Below, piece by piece: positions 33,054-45,458 of a stretch of DNA of 64,000 nt (positions within the stretch are counted from its first letter, which is position 1; the number at the start of each line of letters is the position of its first letter). The stretch is from Capsicum annuum (lineage: Eukaryota > Streptophyta > Magnoliopsida > Solanales > Solanaceae). The position numbers and the translations under genes were made by a program. Where the stretch lies: assembly GCF_002878395.1 (NCBI RefSeq), contig NC_061119.1, positions 12,743,871 to 12,807,870 on the forward strand, read 5' to 3'. The notes beneath the pieces were generated by a model, which worked only from the letters and a program-made list of their open reading frames with translations, did no database searches and was not told where the DNA came from.

Positions 33054-35894
33054 TGTCATGACCCGTCAGTTTATTTTCTATATTTCTGTTTATATTCACC
33101 GTTAGAGCTTTCTTATAGCTACCCCAAGTCATTTATGACTTGCTGGGATTAACAATTCAATTGTCAGGAAATTCATTTATTTTTTAGAGCTAATTCTCTA
33201 TTTGAAAGTCTTTGTTGGTTCCAAATATCCACTAGGAAAAAACATCAGTCAAACAATCTTGAATGAAAACTTTAACTATTCCAACAGCTATGAAATATTG
33301 ATTTTTGTCTAGGAGGACTCTTGGTTTGGATCCCAAAGATCCCGGGCTTATTTCGACCTATTGGTAAAAAATTAAGAAAATGGAATATCGGTGTGTGATC
33401 CACTTTTTATCAAAATGACTTTCGATGAAAATTTTGACTGCACGATTAAGTTTCATTGGTCGAATTTGATAGGGTTGCATAATCTATTTTCATATACGAG
33501 ATTTAGGATGAATCCCGAGGGCTTGGCAGAGACTTGGAAAATTCTAAGCCTTAGTTGTATCTGGTGTCATCATTAATAGCGAGCCAAAAGGGTGTGATCA
33601 CGACTACCTTGGCTGGCCACCCAGATGTTATAATTGTGGTGCCCTAGGTTGCGATCGCGAGTTGCCTAGACAATCACAAGATATGGCAATCGCGAGGTGG
33701 CAAGTTGTGATAGCGATCACAACACCCACACACTTGGGATGGGAATAAATAGTCCCTTTGAAGACTATTTTTCCCATTTCTCACCCATTTTCTAGAGACT
33801 AAAATCCTAAAGGAGAGTACAAGCTTAGGATTGAAGTTTGTGGATGATTTGGGAGCTTGGCTAACACTTGTTTTCATGATTTCTTTAAAATTTGAGGTAA
33901 GATTCCTCTAATTTCATGGTTGATTTTCCCATTTCTTGTCCCAAATCCCTAACCTTTAGAGGCTATATTTTAGCCCTAATTTAGTTTGAGTTGCTATATT
34001 TTTAAGGGTAATGGCTCCTTAAGCATGAGGGAATATTGAGTTCATTTTGGAAATGCAATTTTCATAGATGGGACCCATATAGGATTTTGAGTGATTTTTG
34101 GACTCAAAGCACAATGGTACAATATGGGTATCATTAATCTTGTATTGATGAGAAAAATGTGATTTTGATAACTTTGCATCTTGCAAAAACTTTTCAGAAG
34201 GGAAAAATGGTGATTTAGCCGATCTTTTGAGCTTTCTTCGACGTTTAGGTAGGCTAGGCTTTACCCCTCTACATAGATTGAGATAGTTCATGGTATTTTT
34301 TTGATATTGTATTAGAATTGGTATGGAATTTAGGTGTCGGTATGATGAATTGCAACACTTAGGTTAGTTGGACTAGTTAGGAGATCCAAAAATCATAATT
34401 TAGGCAAGATTGATCTAGTTGCTCTTGTTTTAGGTGAAATTCCTATCTTAGGGATAATGATGACTTATTTGACATCTAAAAGTGAATTTAGATACCTTAG
34501 TCTAGTTCGGGTAGAATTTGCCTAAAATGAAACTTCGAGGATTAGAAGTGGGCCCTTGACCCACCTTAGGCCAAGATACATGTTAAGTAATGTAGACCTT
34601 ACTATGATTGTTAGGTACCTTGAAAGTGCTTATTGAGATAATATTGAGAACTTTGAAACTTAATGGTTATGGTGATTGATGTTGAGATTTGATGCCTATT
34701 GATTATGCTATCACTTATGCTATTGATAATACTATTGATCATATTCATCTATTGATCTTATATATACTCGATTCAAGTTAGGAGGATGATTATGAAATTG
34801 ATTATATATACCCAATTTGAGTTCGGAGGATGATTATGATATTGATTATATATACCCAATTTAAGTCTGGAGGATGATTATGACATTGATTATATATATT
34901 TGATTTGAGTCCGAAGGATGATTATGGAATTGATGATATATTTACCAATTTAAGTTTGACTATTAATTATTTTTATTGGTTTGAGTTTGGATATGAATAT
35001 TATTTTTTGATGATATAATTATTATGATATGATGACATTTGGGTGTGATATTGACAATAGTGATTTTGGCTAAGTCTAGAAATAAGGAAATGGTTATAGT
35101 GTGGCATGATATGAATGGATTCTAGTGGTATATTGAGCGAGTTGAGAGATTACGATGGCGGGTTATATTATCTTGTATGTACCTTTTAGGCTTTTGAGGG
35201 TTTGCAATGGGTTGTTTACTTTTCCACACCAATTAACTTATGGGGGATAATTTTGTAACTACAATTGCATGTGTTTGATCCTTTATTTCATGTTATGTTA
35301 TTATTTTAATTTATTTACTTATTTATGCATAGTGATGTTGGAGTTGATTCAGGTTTGCCTTTTTACCTTGACTTAGTTATGTTATCTTATATTTTATCAT
35401 ATTTATATCATGATTTAGCTTAGTTGGCCGATGATTCCTAGTGAGTACTCATGGTTTTGGTACTCATACTAAAATTCTGTACCTTTTTGGTGCAGATCTG
35501 AGAACTAGTTGTCACCGTTGATCGATGTTTGTATGTATTAATATTCGGAGATAGAGTTAGATCTTGGAGTCAGAGTCACTTATTTTCTTCTTTCTTACTT
35601 ATGTATAGTCTTAGTTTTGAGATAGGTTGTATTGACTATTTTAGATACTTGGGTTTTATTTATAGTCGCTTTTGTACTGTCTCTACTTGGTTTTGGGGTG
35701 GTATTCTAGATTATTGTATTGTTCCATATCTAATTCTCTGCCTTATTTATTTATAAGTTGCACTTGTTATTTTTTGCCTTGTTGGGCATTTTCCACTAAG
35801 TTTACCCATTGTATTTAGCTTTAGGTTATAGTTTTGCTTACCTACTGGTAGGATAGAGTAGGTGCCCTCATGACTCATAAATCGGGTCATGACA
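33054..35894 (+). repeat. Chromovirus 1 5' LTR
   Basis: It starts TGTCATGACCCGTCAG and ends ATCGGGTCATGACA. The ends form a short inverted repeat (TGTCATGACCC / GGGTCATGACA). The primer site follows three bases later. Length 2841 bp. The short frames at 33391-34291 and 35529-35756 are LTR sequence. Confidence 0.85.
34760..34956 (+). repeat. 44-bp tandem repeat inside the chromovirus 1 LTR, 4 copies
   Basis: The unit contains GGAGGATGATTATGAYATTG and TATATATACCCAATTTRAGT. Its GGAGGATGAT anchor recurs at 34781, 34825, 34869 and (as GAAGGATGAT) 34913, each 44 bp apart. Confidence 0.88.
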
Positions 35895-35897
35895 AAT

Positions 35898-35909
35898 TAG
35901 TATTAGAGC
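35898..35909 (+). promoter_or_regulatory. Primer binding site (initiator tRNA-Met type), chromovirus 1
   Basis: TAGTATTAGAGC corresponds to TGGTATCAGAGC with a G-to-A and a C-to-T change. Confidence 0.78.
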
Positions 35910-36102
35910 TTAGGTTTCACCTATATTGTTGGAACAAGAATAATTTTCTAGTAGAGTCCTGCAGATCGGAATGATGACATCTATTTCCTATCTTTGCGAG
36001 GCTATGGGATATTTTTTTAGGAGGTCTTACTTCTTTCACTCATTTTGTGCTAAGATTTTGCATTGTTTTATAGAACATTCCTTTGATTTCACTCTTTTGT
36101 AT

Positions 36103-37620
36103 ATGGCTAGGACACGTGCTACCGCTACATAAGATGAGGGTCCCAAGACCAAGCCTAGGGATCCTACCCCTATTCGTGAATAACCCAGAGGTCATGGATA
36201 GCCTCAAAATGTGTCCCTAGATAGGGGACAAAATAGAAGGCCTTCACCAGACACTATTCCTGCTCCCAAACCATAGATTCTTCTGCCCCAACCAGCAGTG
36301 CGCCAAGGACAAGCCCAGGATCCATCGGGATTTATTTCTTCTTCAGTGCTTGTATATGCTTAGGTTTATATTTTAGGGTTAGTTGATGGTGCGCCATATG
36401 ATGGTGCACAATCAATAAATTAGAGTGAAATTGAGGTGGGGGCGCAACCTATAACTGCGGCTCCAAGAGTTGAGGTCCCTCTTGCAACGACAATTGCTCA
36501 GCTAATAGTTGCTCAATCAGCGGTAGCCCAGCCTGTTATGTCTGTTGAGGAGTAGAGAATTTTGGGTAGATTTTTTAGATTGGCTTTGCCTAGGTTTTTG
36601 GTGTGTCGGGCGAGAATGTGTATGAGTTTATGATTGCTTATGAGGATAAGCTCTATAATTTGGGCCTAGTAGAGACTCGTGCTGTGGATTACACTACCTT
36701 TCAGTTGATATTGGCTACTTGACATTAGTGGAGAGGTTATCTTAATTCTAGGCCAGCTGGATCTTCTCCTTTGACATGGACTCAGCTCTTTGAGATGTTC
36801 TTGGAGAAGTACATGCCTCCCAACCTTAGGGATTGATTGAGAGATTAGTTTTTGATATTGGAGTTACGCTCCATGTCTATTGTGAAATATGAGGCTCATT
36901 TTTATGAGTTATCTAGGCATGCTACTTTAATTCTGAATTCTAAATATGAAAGGGTTTGTTGCTTTATTAGAGGGTTGAGACTTACCCTCTATATGTCTAC
37001 TCAGAGTCTGGTTACTATAGTTAAGTCTTTTGCTGAGGTGTCAGATCACGCTCAGGTGATGAGGGAGATGCATCGTGAGGCCCAAAGGGAAATGATAAGA
37101 AACTAAGATATTAGGGTAGTTTCAGTGGGAGTCGTATGTAGTTCCTGATGCAGAGGTAGCATTTCTCGAGGTAGATTTCCTCAAAGTCCATCCTATTAGC
37201 CTTAGAGTCAGCCAAGTCACCCTTTTCAGGAAGCTCTTTAGATTACTAATGGAGGTTAGTCTAGTGCTAGTGATCGCCCTGGTCAGGCTAACAGTCAATA
37301 TTTGAGGGGTTTATTTTCTTGTTATTCTAGTTGTGGTGGTTACTCAGGGTAAGCCAAATCTGTTAGTTCTGGTTTTGTTAAGGGAGAATATTATGGTTCT
37401 GGATCTTTTGGTCATTTTACTCAAGAGTGCCCTAGTTGTGGGGTGATTTTTACTTTAGCTCAGAGTGTTCCCCTGTTAGAGCAGTCCATTCTTTAGCTAG
37501 AGGTGCCTCGCATGGTCGTAGAGGTGGTTACTAGAGTGCTCGAGGAGGTTCTCAAGTAGGTAGGATATGAGATCAGTTAGGAGCCTAGCCAGGTGGCGGG
37601 CGTGGTCAATTGTATGCAGT
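36103..37620 (+). pseudogene. Chromovirus 1 gag remnant
   Basis: The ATG at 36103 opens MARTRATAT, a usual start for this Gag family, followed at once by TAA. Nearly every later stop in this frame (TAG or TAA) stands where Gln is expected. The capsid-like core is open at 36852-37106 (SMSIVKYEAHFYELSRHA, then the helical SFAEVSDHAQVMREM). The zinc knuckle at 37389-37433 reads YYGSGSFGHFTQEC: the first Cys is Tyr and the second is Ser, while His and the last Cys remain. It is not functional. Confidence 0.82.
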
Positions 37621-39857
37621 ACTTTCTAGTCCAGAGGCTGAGTCTTTGAATGTTGTTGTCACTATTCCGATTCTGGTGTAGCGTCAGCCGGCCCTTGCTT
37701 TATTTGATCCAGGATCTATTTATTCTTATATATATACTTATTATGCTCAACGGTTAGAGTTACCTTGGGATTTATTATCTGTACCATTGCATGTATCTAC
37801 ACCCCGTGAGTGATTTTTTAGTAGTGTATCCAATTTTTAGATCATGTGTTATGACTATTAATATGTTGATACTCACGTTAATTTTATTATTTTGGATACG
37901 ATGGATTTTGATGTGATTCTGGGCATGGACTGGTTATCCCACTATTATACAATCATGAATTTTTTTGCCAAGATCGTTACCTTAGCTATGCCCGATAGAC
38001 CCCCAGACATGTTGCAGGTAACGGTTAACCGTGAGCTGATGGGGATTATTTTTTATGTTCATGCTAGGAGGCTTTGGATGCAAGTCTTATCTCACTTATA
38101 TTCATGATGTTAGTGTGGAGAGTCCATCGCTTGACTCTGTTTCTATAGTTAATGAGTTTCTTAATATTTTCCCTAGTGATCTGCCTGGTATACCTCCTAC
38201 CCCTGAGATTGAGTTTGCTATTGATCTCGACCTTGTCACCCATCCTATTTCTATGACACCTTATAGTATGGCTCCTGTAGAATTTAAAGAGATTAATTCT
38301 CAACTTTAGGGTCTTCTTAGTAAGGGTTTTATTTGACCAAGTGTGTCTCCTTAGGGAGCTCCTGTGTTGTTTGTGAAAAACAAATATTTTCATGCATATT
38401 GTATTGATTACAGGCAAATTAATAAGGTGATACTGAGAACCATTATCCTATGCCTCACATTGATGATTTATTCAACTAGCTTTAAGGAGTGGTGGTGTTT
38501 TCTAAGACTAATTTGAGATTTGGCTACCATCAATTGAGGATTCGGGTTTATGTATCCTGAAGACACCCTTTAGGACCAATTATGGTCATTATGAATTCTT
38601 AATGATGTCATTTGGCTTGACTAATGCCCCATCCACATTTATAGATTTGATGTACCGAGTGGTCAGGCCTTATCTGGATTTCTTTATGATTGTGTTCATC
38701 GATGACATTCTTGTGTATTCAAGAAGTAGAAAGGAGCGTATGCAATATTTGTAGATCTGCTCTAGACTTTGAGAGATCATGTACTTTTCTCCAAGTTCTT
38801 TAAGTGTGATTTTTAGCTTCAGTTAGTGGCATTTCTTAGGCATGTGATGTCTAAGGATGGAATTAGGGAAGACCCGATAATGATTGAGGCTATTCGTAAT
38901 TGGGCCAGACCTACATCTCCGATTGAGGTTTGTAGCTTTTGTTTATTGGCGGTTATTATAGACGATTTGTTGAGGGTTTTGCTACTATTTCAGTTCCTTT
39001 GACTAGATTGACTCGAAAGAAGTCTCCTTTTTGATAGTTTGAGGAGTGTGAGTCGAGCTTTGTAAAGGTCATGGTTTTTCTCACTTCATCTCTTATTCAA
39101 GCTCTTTCTATAGAGTGAGAGAGATTCACCATATATTGTGATGCTTTTGGTGTTGGTCTAGGTTGTGTATTGATGTAGCAGGGTCTTGTTATCACTTATT
39201 CTTTGAGACAACATAAGGTGCATGAGCACAACTGCCCCACTCATGATTTGGAGTTGGCGATGGTAGTTTTCACGCTTAAGATTTTGAGATGTTATCTCTA
39301 TGGTGTGCATTGTGAGATTTTTACCAATCATCGTAGTCTTAAGCATCTTATGATCCACAGAGAGATTAATGCTAGGCATCGTAGATGGATGGAGTTGCTC
39401 AAGGATTATGATATCTCCATCTTGTATTATCTAGGCTAGACGAATGTGGTAGTAGATGCATTGAGTTGGAAGACAGTGAGTATGGGTAGTTTTCTTGTAG
39501 TTCAGTTTCTTAGAGGTCATTAGAATAGGACATATAGTCCTTAGACAACTTGATGATTAGTTTTAATATTTCAAATCCTAGAAAGATTCTTGCTAGTGTT
39601 AAGGTGAGGTCTTTACTTATTTAGCAGAGATATATTGCATATTTTATATCTTGATGCCTATGTTGTCAACAGGTAAAGGTCAAGCATCAGCAACCAGGTG
39701 GATTGACTTAGAGATTTCCTATTCTTGAGTAGAAATAGGAGCATATTACCATGGATTTTGTTAGGTGTTTGCCTCATACTTCTCGTAGTTCCGATGGTAT
39801 TTGGGTCACGTGGCTCAGTTAACCAAGTCAGTATATTTCACTCCTATTTAGATGTCC
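37621..39857 (+). pseudogene. Chromovirus 1 pol remnant (protease, RT, RNase H, part of integrase)
   Basis: The protease is seen as FDPGSIYSYI near 37700 and DVILGMDWLSHY near 37910. The RT shows the ILVY motif C context FIDDILVYS at 38695-38720, preceded by the [19 protein letters not shown] block. RNase H has YCDAFGVGLGCVLMQ near 39130 and the HDLELAMVVFTLK block (39203-39439). The integrase shows CCQQVK and MDFVRCLPHT near 39660-39790 and ends after a QLTKSVYF-like segment at about 39855. There are multiple stops and frameshifts. Confidence 0.83.
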
Positions 39858-40440
39858 TTCAATTGTTGATTGTATCCCTCAACTATAACATCCTAGAAGG
39901 TGGAAAGAACCTATCTTGGAAAGCTTCTTTCAGTTTTCTCTAGTTTGTTAAAAATTAGGTGCCAACTCATTTAACCATAGTTTTGCCTCCCTAGATAGAG
40001 ACAAAGGAAATAACCTCAGAAGGATAACATTTTGCCCCACTCTACGATTGTCAAAAGATTTGCAAATATTGATAAAGTTTACCAAATGCATATTAGGATT
40101 ATCCCATGATAGTACACCAAATAGCCCATTCAAGTTGAGAAGTTGGATCATTGTTCTCGTGATATTAAAATTCACTCTCAGAGCCAATTGTGGTGGTATT
40201 ATTTCTCCTATAGCACCAGCTCCATCCAAATTAGCTTCATCATCATCACCTAAATCAAATTACATTACAGGCTGGTGGTTCACTCTCCCTCTTGCTTACC
40301 AATTCCGATTTGGTAGTTCAGCCATGTTTTCCGCACTTCGCCTGTTCAGAGAATCAACCAACTCATCATCACCTAATTCATCATTATCAATATTAGGCAT
40401 AGACTGAGTCATCACCGAACATTAGACATAGCCCATGTGC
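39858..40440 (-). pseudogene. Antisense Athila-type gag fragment
   Basis: On the minus strand this reads the same Gag core as the full Athila copy at 47.9-48.4 kb. The open part at 39948-40229 has FNITRTMIQLLNLNGLFGVL and NPNMHLVNFINICKSFDN, followed by LFPLSLSREAKLWLNEL. The acidic upstream linker (PNIDNDELGDDELVDSL) is readable at about 40320-40400. It is clearly diverged from the full copy, so it is not a recent duplicate. Both ends are abrupt. Confidence 0.85.
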
Positions 40441-40790
40441 ACTCACAGTCAAAGAAATCCCATTCACTCTTCATATAGATAAACCAATCTATTCGGGGAT
40501 ATAACAAATGACTCTCTCACTCACAAAGAAGTATCTCCGGTGTACACAGAATACCATAGGCTTACCCTTATGCTTTTTTTCTATGTTTTCACACAGTCAT
40601 GGTAAGATCACTATTGGACTTTATTTGTCTTGTAACGTAGGCTTGGGGATGGTATGATATATTTTGGAATTTATTTAATGTCTAAGCCTCCGGGACACTA
40701 TGCATTTCTCAGGGTCCACTTATTTTTCTATTTTTTTTATTTTCACCCTTTTGTCTAACCATATCTCGACTAATTTATTATTGTATTATA
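40441..40790. other. Unassigned sequence between TE fragments
   Basis: I recognise no coding or LTR feature. It may be the 5' leader of the antisense Athila fragment, filler from a repair event, or part of another element. Confidence 0.4.
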
Positions 40791-43150
40791 TATGATATCT
40801 TGGTTTATTCCAAGGGTGAGGCAGAGCATGAGGAGCATTTGCGGATTGTGCTTCAGAGATCGAGGGATAAGAGATTGTATGCCAAGTTCTCCAAGTGTGA
40901 GTTTCGATTAGAGGCTATATCCTTATTGGGTCATTTGGTGCCTAAGAAGGGTATTATAGTTGACCCAGCCAAGATTGTTGTAGTTCATGATTAGGCTAGA
41001 CCTACTTCAACCATCGAGGTTTAGAGTTTTGTTAGCTCGGCAGGTTGATATCAGTATTTTGTTTAGGATTTCTCATCTATCACTGCTTCTTTGACTAAGT
41101 TAACTCAGAAGAAGATTTCCTTTCAGTGGCCTGATGTTTGTGAGGCGAGCTTTCAAAAGCTCAAGGATTGTTTGACTACAACTCCTATCTTGACTTTTCC
41201 CAGGATCCAGGCTTTATCATATTTTGTAATGCTTTAAGTATTGGATTAGGTGTTGTATTGATGTAAGAAAGTAAGGTGATTATTTATGTGTCCTCTTAGT
41301 TGAATCCCCATGAGAAGAATTACCCTATCCATGATTTGGAGTTGTGAGTGGTTAATTTTTTCTTTGAAGCTGTGGAGGCACTATGGAGTCCGTTGTGAGA
41401 TTTTCTCATATAATCATAGCCTTCGGTACTTCTTCACCCGGAGAGATCTTAATATGAGGCAGCGTTGTTATCTTGAGTTACTTAAGGATTATGACTTAAC
41501 TATTCTATATCTCCAGACAAGGCTAATATTGTTATGGATGCCTTGATCCAAAAGTCAACTAGCAAGGGTAGCTGGGTGCATCTTTTAACCCAAAGAGGCC
41601 TTTGGCCTTAGAGGTTCAGTCTTTAGCTAACCAGATTGTTAGGCTTTATATTTCGGCACCTAGGTGTGTTTTAGCATTTGTGGAAGCTAGTTCTTCTTTG
41701 ATGGAGCAAATTCAAGCTCATCAGTTTGATAATGTGGGTTTGAGATCGATTTAAGATAAGGTGTTGAGTGGCGAGGCTAAGAAAGCCTCACTTGATTCAG
41801 ATGGTATTTTGAGGATTGGAGGCCGAGTTTGTGTGCCAAGAGTGTGTGATTGGATCAGATTGATTTAGGAGAAGGCCCATTATTCTAGGTATTCTATCCA
41901 TCCGGGAGTGGCTAAGATGTATCGCCATCTGAGGCAGCATTATTGGTGGGGTGATATGAAAATGGATGTAGTGGATTTTGTAGCTCATTTCCTTTGTTGT
42001 CAACAAGTGAAGGATAAGAATTTGAGACCTGATGGATAGCTTCGGTGTTTACCCATTCCCAAGTGTAAATAGGAATGAATTACTATAGATTTCATTACTA
42101 GGTTGCCTCACACTTTCCATGGATTTGATAGTGTTTGGTTCATTGTAAATCAATTGACCAAGTTTGTACATTTCCTTCTGGTGCAGTTCTTTATCAATGC
42201 GAAGAGGTTAGCCCCTATTTATATTCATGAGATTGTGAAACTTCATGGTATATCAATGTCTATCATTTCAGATTGAGGTTTTGTGTTCACTTCGCACTTT
42301 TGGAAGACTTTTCAGGATAAGTTGGGTATGGGAGTTGACCTTAGAATAATATTTCACCCAGAGTGATGGTTAGTCCGAGCGAGCTATCTAGGTTTTAGAG
42401 GATTTGCTCCAAGCGTGGATGATGGATTTTGGTGGCCAGTGGGAGAAACATTTGTCATTAGTGAGTTTAACTACAATAACAACTATCATTCCAGTATTGA
42501 TATGGCTCATTTTGAGGCGTTGTATGGTAGATGTTATCACTTGCCTGTGGGTTGGTTTGGTGTTTTTGATGTTAGACCTCGAGGTGCGTACTTTCTTCGT
42601 AAGTCCTTGGATAGAGTTTAGATCATTTAGGATAGGCTTCGAGCTGCTCAGAGTAGGCAAAAATACTACGCTGATCGTAGACTTCATTCCTTGAGGTTTG
42701 ATAGTGGTGATCGCGTTTTCCTTCGAGTTTCACCTATGAAGGATGTGATGAGATTTGGGAGGAGGGTACATTGGCCCATTTGAGATTCTTTGGATTGTTG
42801 GTTATGTGGCTTAGGAGTTAGCTGCGTCCCCAGTTTTATCAATTGTTCACCTAGTTTTTCATGTTTCTATGCATAGCCATTATATTCTGGATGAGTCTCA
42901 TGTCATTCATGGGGAGTCGGTCTAATTAGATGAGCGGTAGTCTTTCGTAGATAAGCCGGTCTCTATTTTGGTTAGGGATATATGGAGGTTGCGCATTAAA
43001 GTTATCCCTATGGTTAAGGTTAGTGGCGACATCGACCCATAGATGAGGCTACTTGGGAGGTCAAGTACGATTGCGTAGTTCTTATCCCTGGCTCTTCGCT
43101 GATTCAGGTATTCCTTTGCCTTAGTTTGAGGACAAATTAGACTTTTAATG
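40791..43150 (+). pseudogene. Chromovirus 2 pol fragment (RT end, RNase H, integrase, chromodomain region)
   Basis: It begins abruptly inside RT motif C ([17 protein letters not shown]) and continues with [18 protein letters not shown], the RNase H (41310-41546) and an integrase. The integrase has SIHPGVAKMYRHLRQHYWW and a CCQQVK zinc-binding half near 41900-42010, TIDFITRLPHTFHGF (about 42080), the HYSIDMAH-like EALYGRCYHLPVGW block near 42500, and a C-terminal region to about 43130. RT, RNase H and integrase overlap in content with chromovirus 1, so it is a separate copy. Its stops sit at positions where Trp, Gln or Arg are expected. Confidence 0.82.
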
Positions 43151-43159
43151 ATGGATAAT

Positions 43160-43233
43160 ATAACTACTTGAATTTTGATGAAAGTGTGAAAGATGTGTTT
43201 TTGTGTGATTTGACTGTTTTACCCCTTCCCTCC
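43160..43233 (+). repeat. Probable start of the chromovirus 2 3' LTR, cut by chromovirus 3
   Basis: Sequence after the pol end (near ATATAACTACTTGAATTTT) looks like the beginning of an LTR. It is interrupted at 43234 by the antisense chromovirus 3. I have no second LTR to confirm it. Confidence 0.4.
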
Positions 43234-43947
43234 TGTCACAACTCGAGCCAGGGCCTAGACGTAATGGGCATCCCAAGTCTAACCCGGACCAGGGAACACC
43301 CCCTATTACCTAACACAACCACCTTCTACAGCCTTTGATGGGCTGAATTTCAAGCATATAACAAGATAACGTAAATGCTCTCACGAAGACTTTGGGATAG
43401 GGTCACAACCGTGACCGACCCAACCGTCCAACCATAACAAACAAAACCAAAGGGCACAACCAAATAAGTTCCAAAAAATATAGTGATAATCAATCCCAAC
43501 ATTTAATACGATGGAACAACCAACAATATTGTCCAATGATTACAGCCCCAATACCAATGCCAATAGTAAGGCTGACACCGACACTGATCCCTCCCATACC
43601 AACCTTCAGAATACCACAAAGCCTCTATCCGAAAGAGTAAAAATATTCGGTTGGGAGATGCCCCCAACTATGGTCAAAACCAATATCTAGAATAAAATAA
43701 AAGTTTCTAAAGATGTCCATAACATGAAATGGAGCCTTCCAAAAGGATGGAAGCTCACAACTTTAGTCCAAGTGCTGATACCAAAATCTGAATGCTAGAC
43801 ATAAGGAGTAGAATGGTCGGATCCTGCATAGCATGGGTAAACAGCTGCCAGTAGATGGGTTAGTCAGCGATCACTAGCATGAACTCAAGATAAGGATAAA
43901 ATAATGCCAGTTATAAAACCAAGTAAAACCATCCATAATGCATACAA

Positions 43948-43984
<37 letters not shown>

Positions 43985-45447
43985 TGCCTGGAAAGGGAAC
44001 CAGGTTTGGTATGCATTTAAAACCTTTAATTGGGTTGTGTAGTTTTGCCTTCCTAAGACACCCACGGGCAATATGGGTTCAGCTACCCCTACTGAAAGGG
44101 CTCCAGTGCGTAAAGCCGCACGACTAGGGAAGTATCACATAGGATAACTAGTACATACCCTAATGTAAGTTGTGATATCATGCACACTGTCACCAAGACC
44201 TCACCTCATATCAACAACTATAAGTTTCCAGTTTTGGTCCCCTTGAGACCTCCACTTTCCACGGCTTAGATACACCTCCCCTTTAATGACCAATTAAAAC
44301 CATTTCCAAATAACCAACCAATCCATTTACCATTTAGTCCTTCCATTTACCATGTTAAACCTATTGGGGGAATCCGTACCCCACAAGCATAACGATTTAG
44401 ACATTTACCTTTCCAAACAATTTAAACCATGCATAAATCCTTTACCATGTTTAAAACAGGCAAGAGTTCAATTTAAAAGAAGTCAATGCAATGAAGGTAT
44501 CTTTATAAGCATTTTGTCAAACATATTGGGGGTATAGTATATATCCAAAACCAATTCCAATTAGAAATAACCATTCTATGTATTCCAATTATCCAAAACC
44601 ACCATTAATGCATATAAAAGCATAACTAAAACCATGGGAAATCTTAACCAAGTATTTATAAACAAAACCCCCAAATTATATTTGAAAACCCAAAGCATAC
44701 AATAATGAAATCATGAAAGTCAATAATGAAAACCATGCCGTTAGTTGGAACTAATAGTGACGGAACAGAACATGCCTTATAGTGAGGAATTGATGGAAAT
44801 AAATCACCAAAGCAAGCCCCAAATTAGTCCTAAAGATGAAACCCTAGCATTCTTGCCCCAAAAGCTCTTGAGAGAATTATGAAGTGTTTAGGAATAGTTT
44901 CTAAGTATTTATGAATAGAATAATAGGGTAAATACTCTTCCAAGTGAGTTAGAAGTCGTGGGGACCTATTAGGGTAAGTAGGGAAATGTTCAAAATACCC
45001 CCACTTAAGTTGCACAAAATCCCATCACAAGGATACGACTGACCCTTACAAGTCATACCCTTCCTGTACGAGGGGTACCCACTACTCATATCCTAGCCTC
45101 AACCCTTGGACCTAAAACTGTCTAGTATACCACTCATCCAACCAAGTTGTATCCATAGCATATGATTCGTACCTTCCATCTGTATCCCTGGCAGAATGGA
45201 ATATCGAGAGAATTGAAAACTATCCCCTATACGAGTACAAGATACAATTCATAAACAACCATACGACTCTTATCCCTAAGTCGTATCCATTCTGGTGACC
45301 CATCCATCACACCAACCAATACTGGTAAATATATGATAAGACTATACTACTCATACCCCAACATATGGCTCGTACCCATGAGTCATATTGGGTTTGGAGA
45401 ACGGAATTCCAAGAAAAATTCTAAGGGCCAAAACCTAGGATGTAACA
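43234..45447 (-). repeat. Chromovirus 3 3' LTR
   Basis: On the + strand it starts TGTCACAACTCGAGCC and ends CTAGGATGTAACA, 2214 bp. Its first kilobase matches 62969-64000, for example GGGCATCCCAAGTC and AACCACCTTCTA. The short frames at 44352-44537 and 44830-45015 are LTR sequence. Confidence 0.87.
43951..43982. repeat. (TA)16 microsatellite in the LTR
   Basis: Sixteen TA units. The other LTR has a much shorter TA run near 63716-63726, so the array has expanded or shrunk since insertion. Confidence 0.95.
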
Positions 45448-45458
45448 TTCTCCCCCAC
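45448..45458 (-). promoter_or_regulatory. Polypurine tract of chromovirus 3
   Basis: Minus strand GTGGGGGAGAA directly precedes the 3' LTR and would have primed plus-strand DNA. Confidence 0.8.

Larger units (their letters stand above)
33054..39857 (+). mobile_element. Chromovirus 1 (Ty3-gypsy, Tekay-like), 3' end missing
   Basis: It consists of a 2841-bp 5' LTR, initiator-methionine primer site, gag, protease, RT, RNase H and the N-terminal half of integrase, in the order typical of Ty3-gypsy. It landed in the copia RNase H. The integrase similarity stops around 39855. Antisense Athila gag sequence takes over there, so the rest of the integrase, the chromodomain and the 3' LTR are lost or moved. 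Assignment to the Tekay/Del branch rests on the long LTR and Gag style and is tentative. Confidence 0.82.

Noticed and set aside
34749..34950. Possible CRISPR-like spaced repeats
   Set aside because: The units are contiguous tandem repeats within a plant LTR, with no unique spacers.
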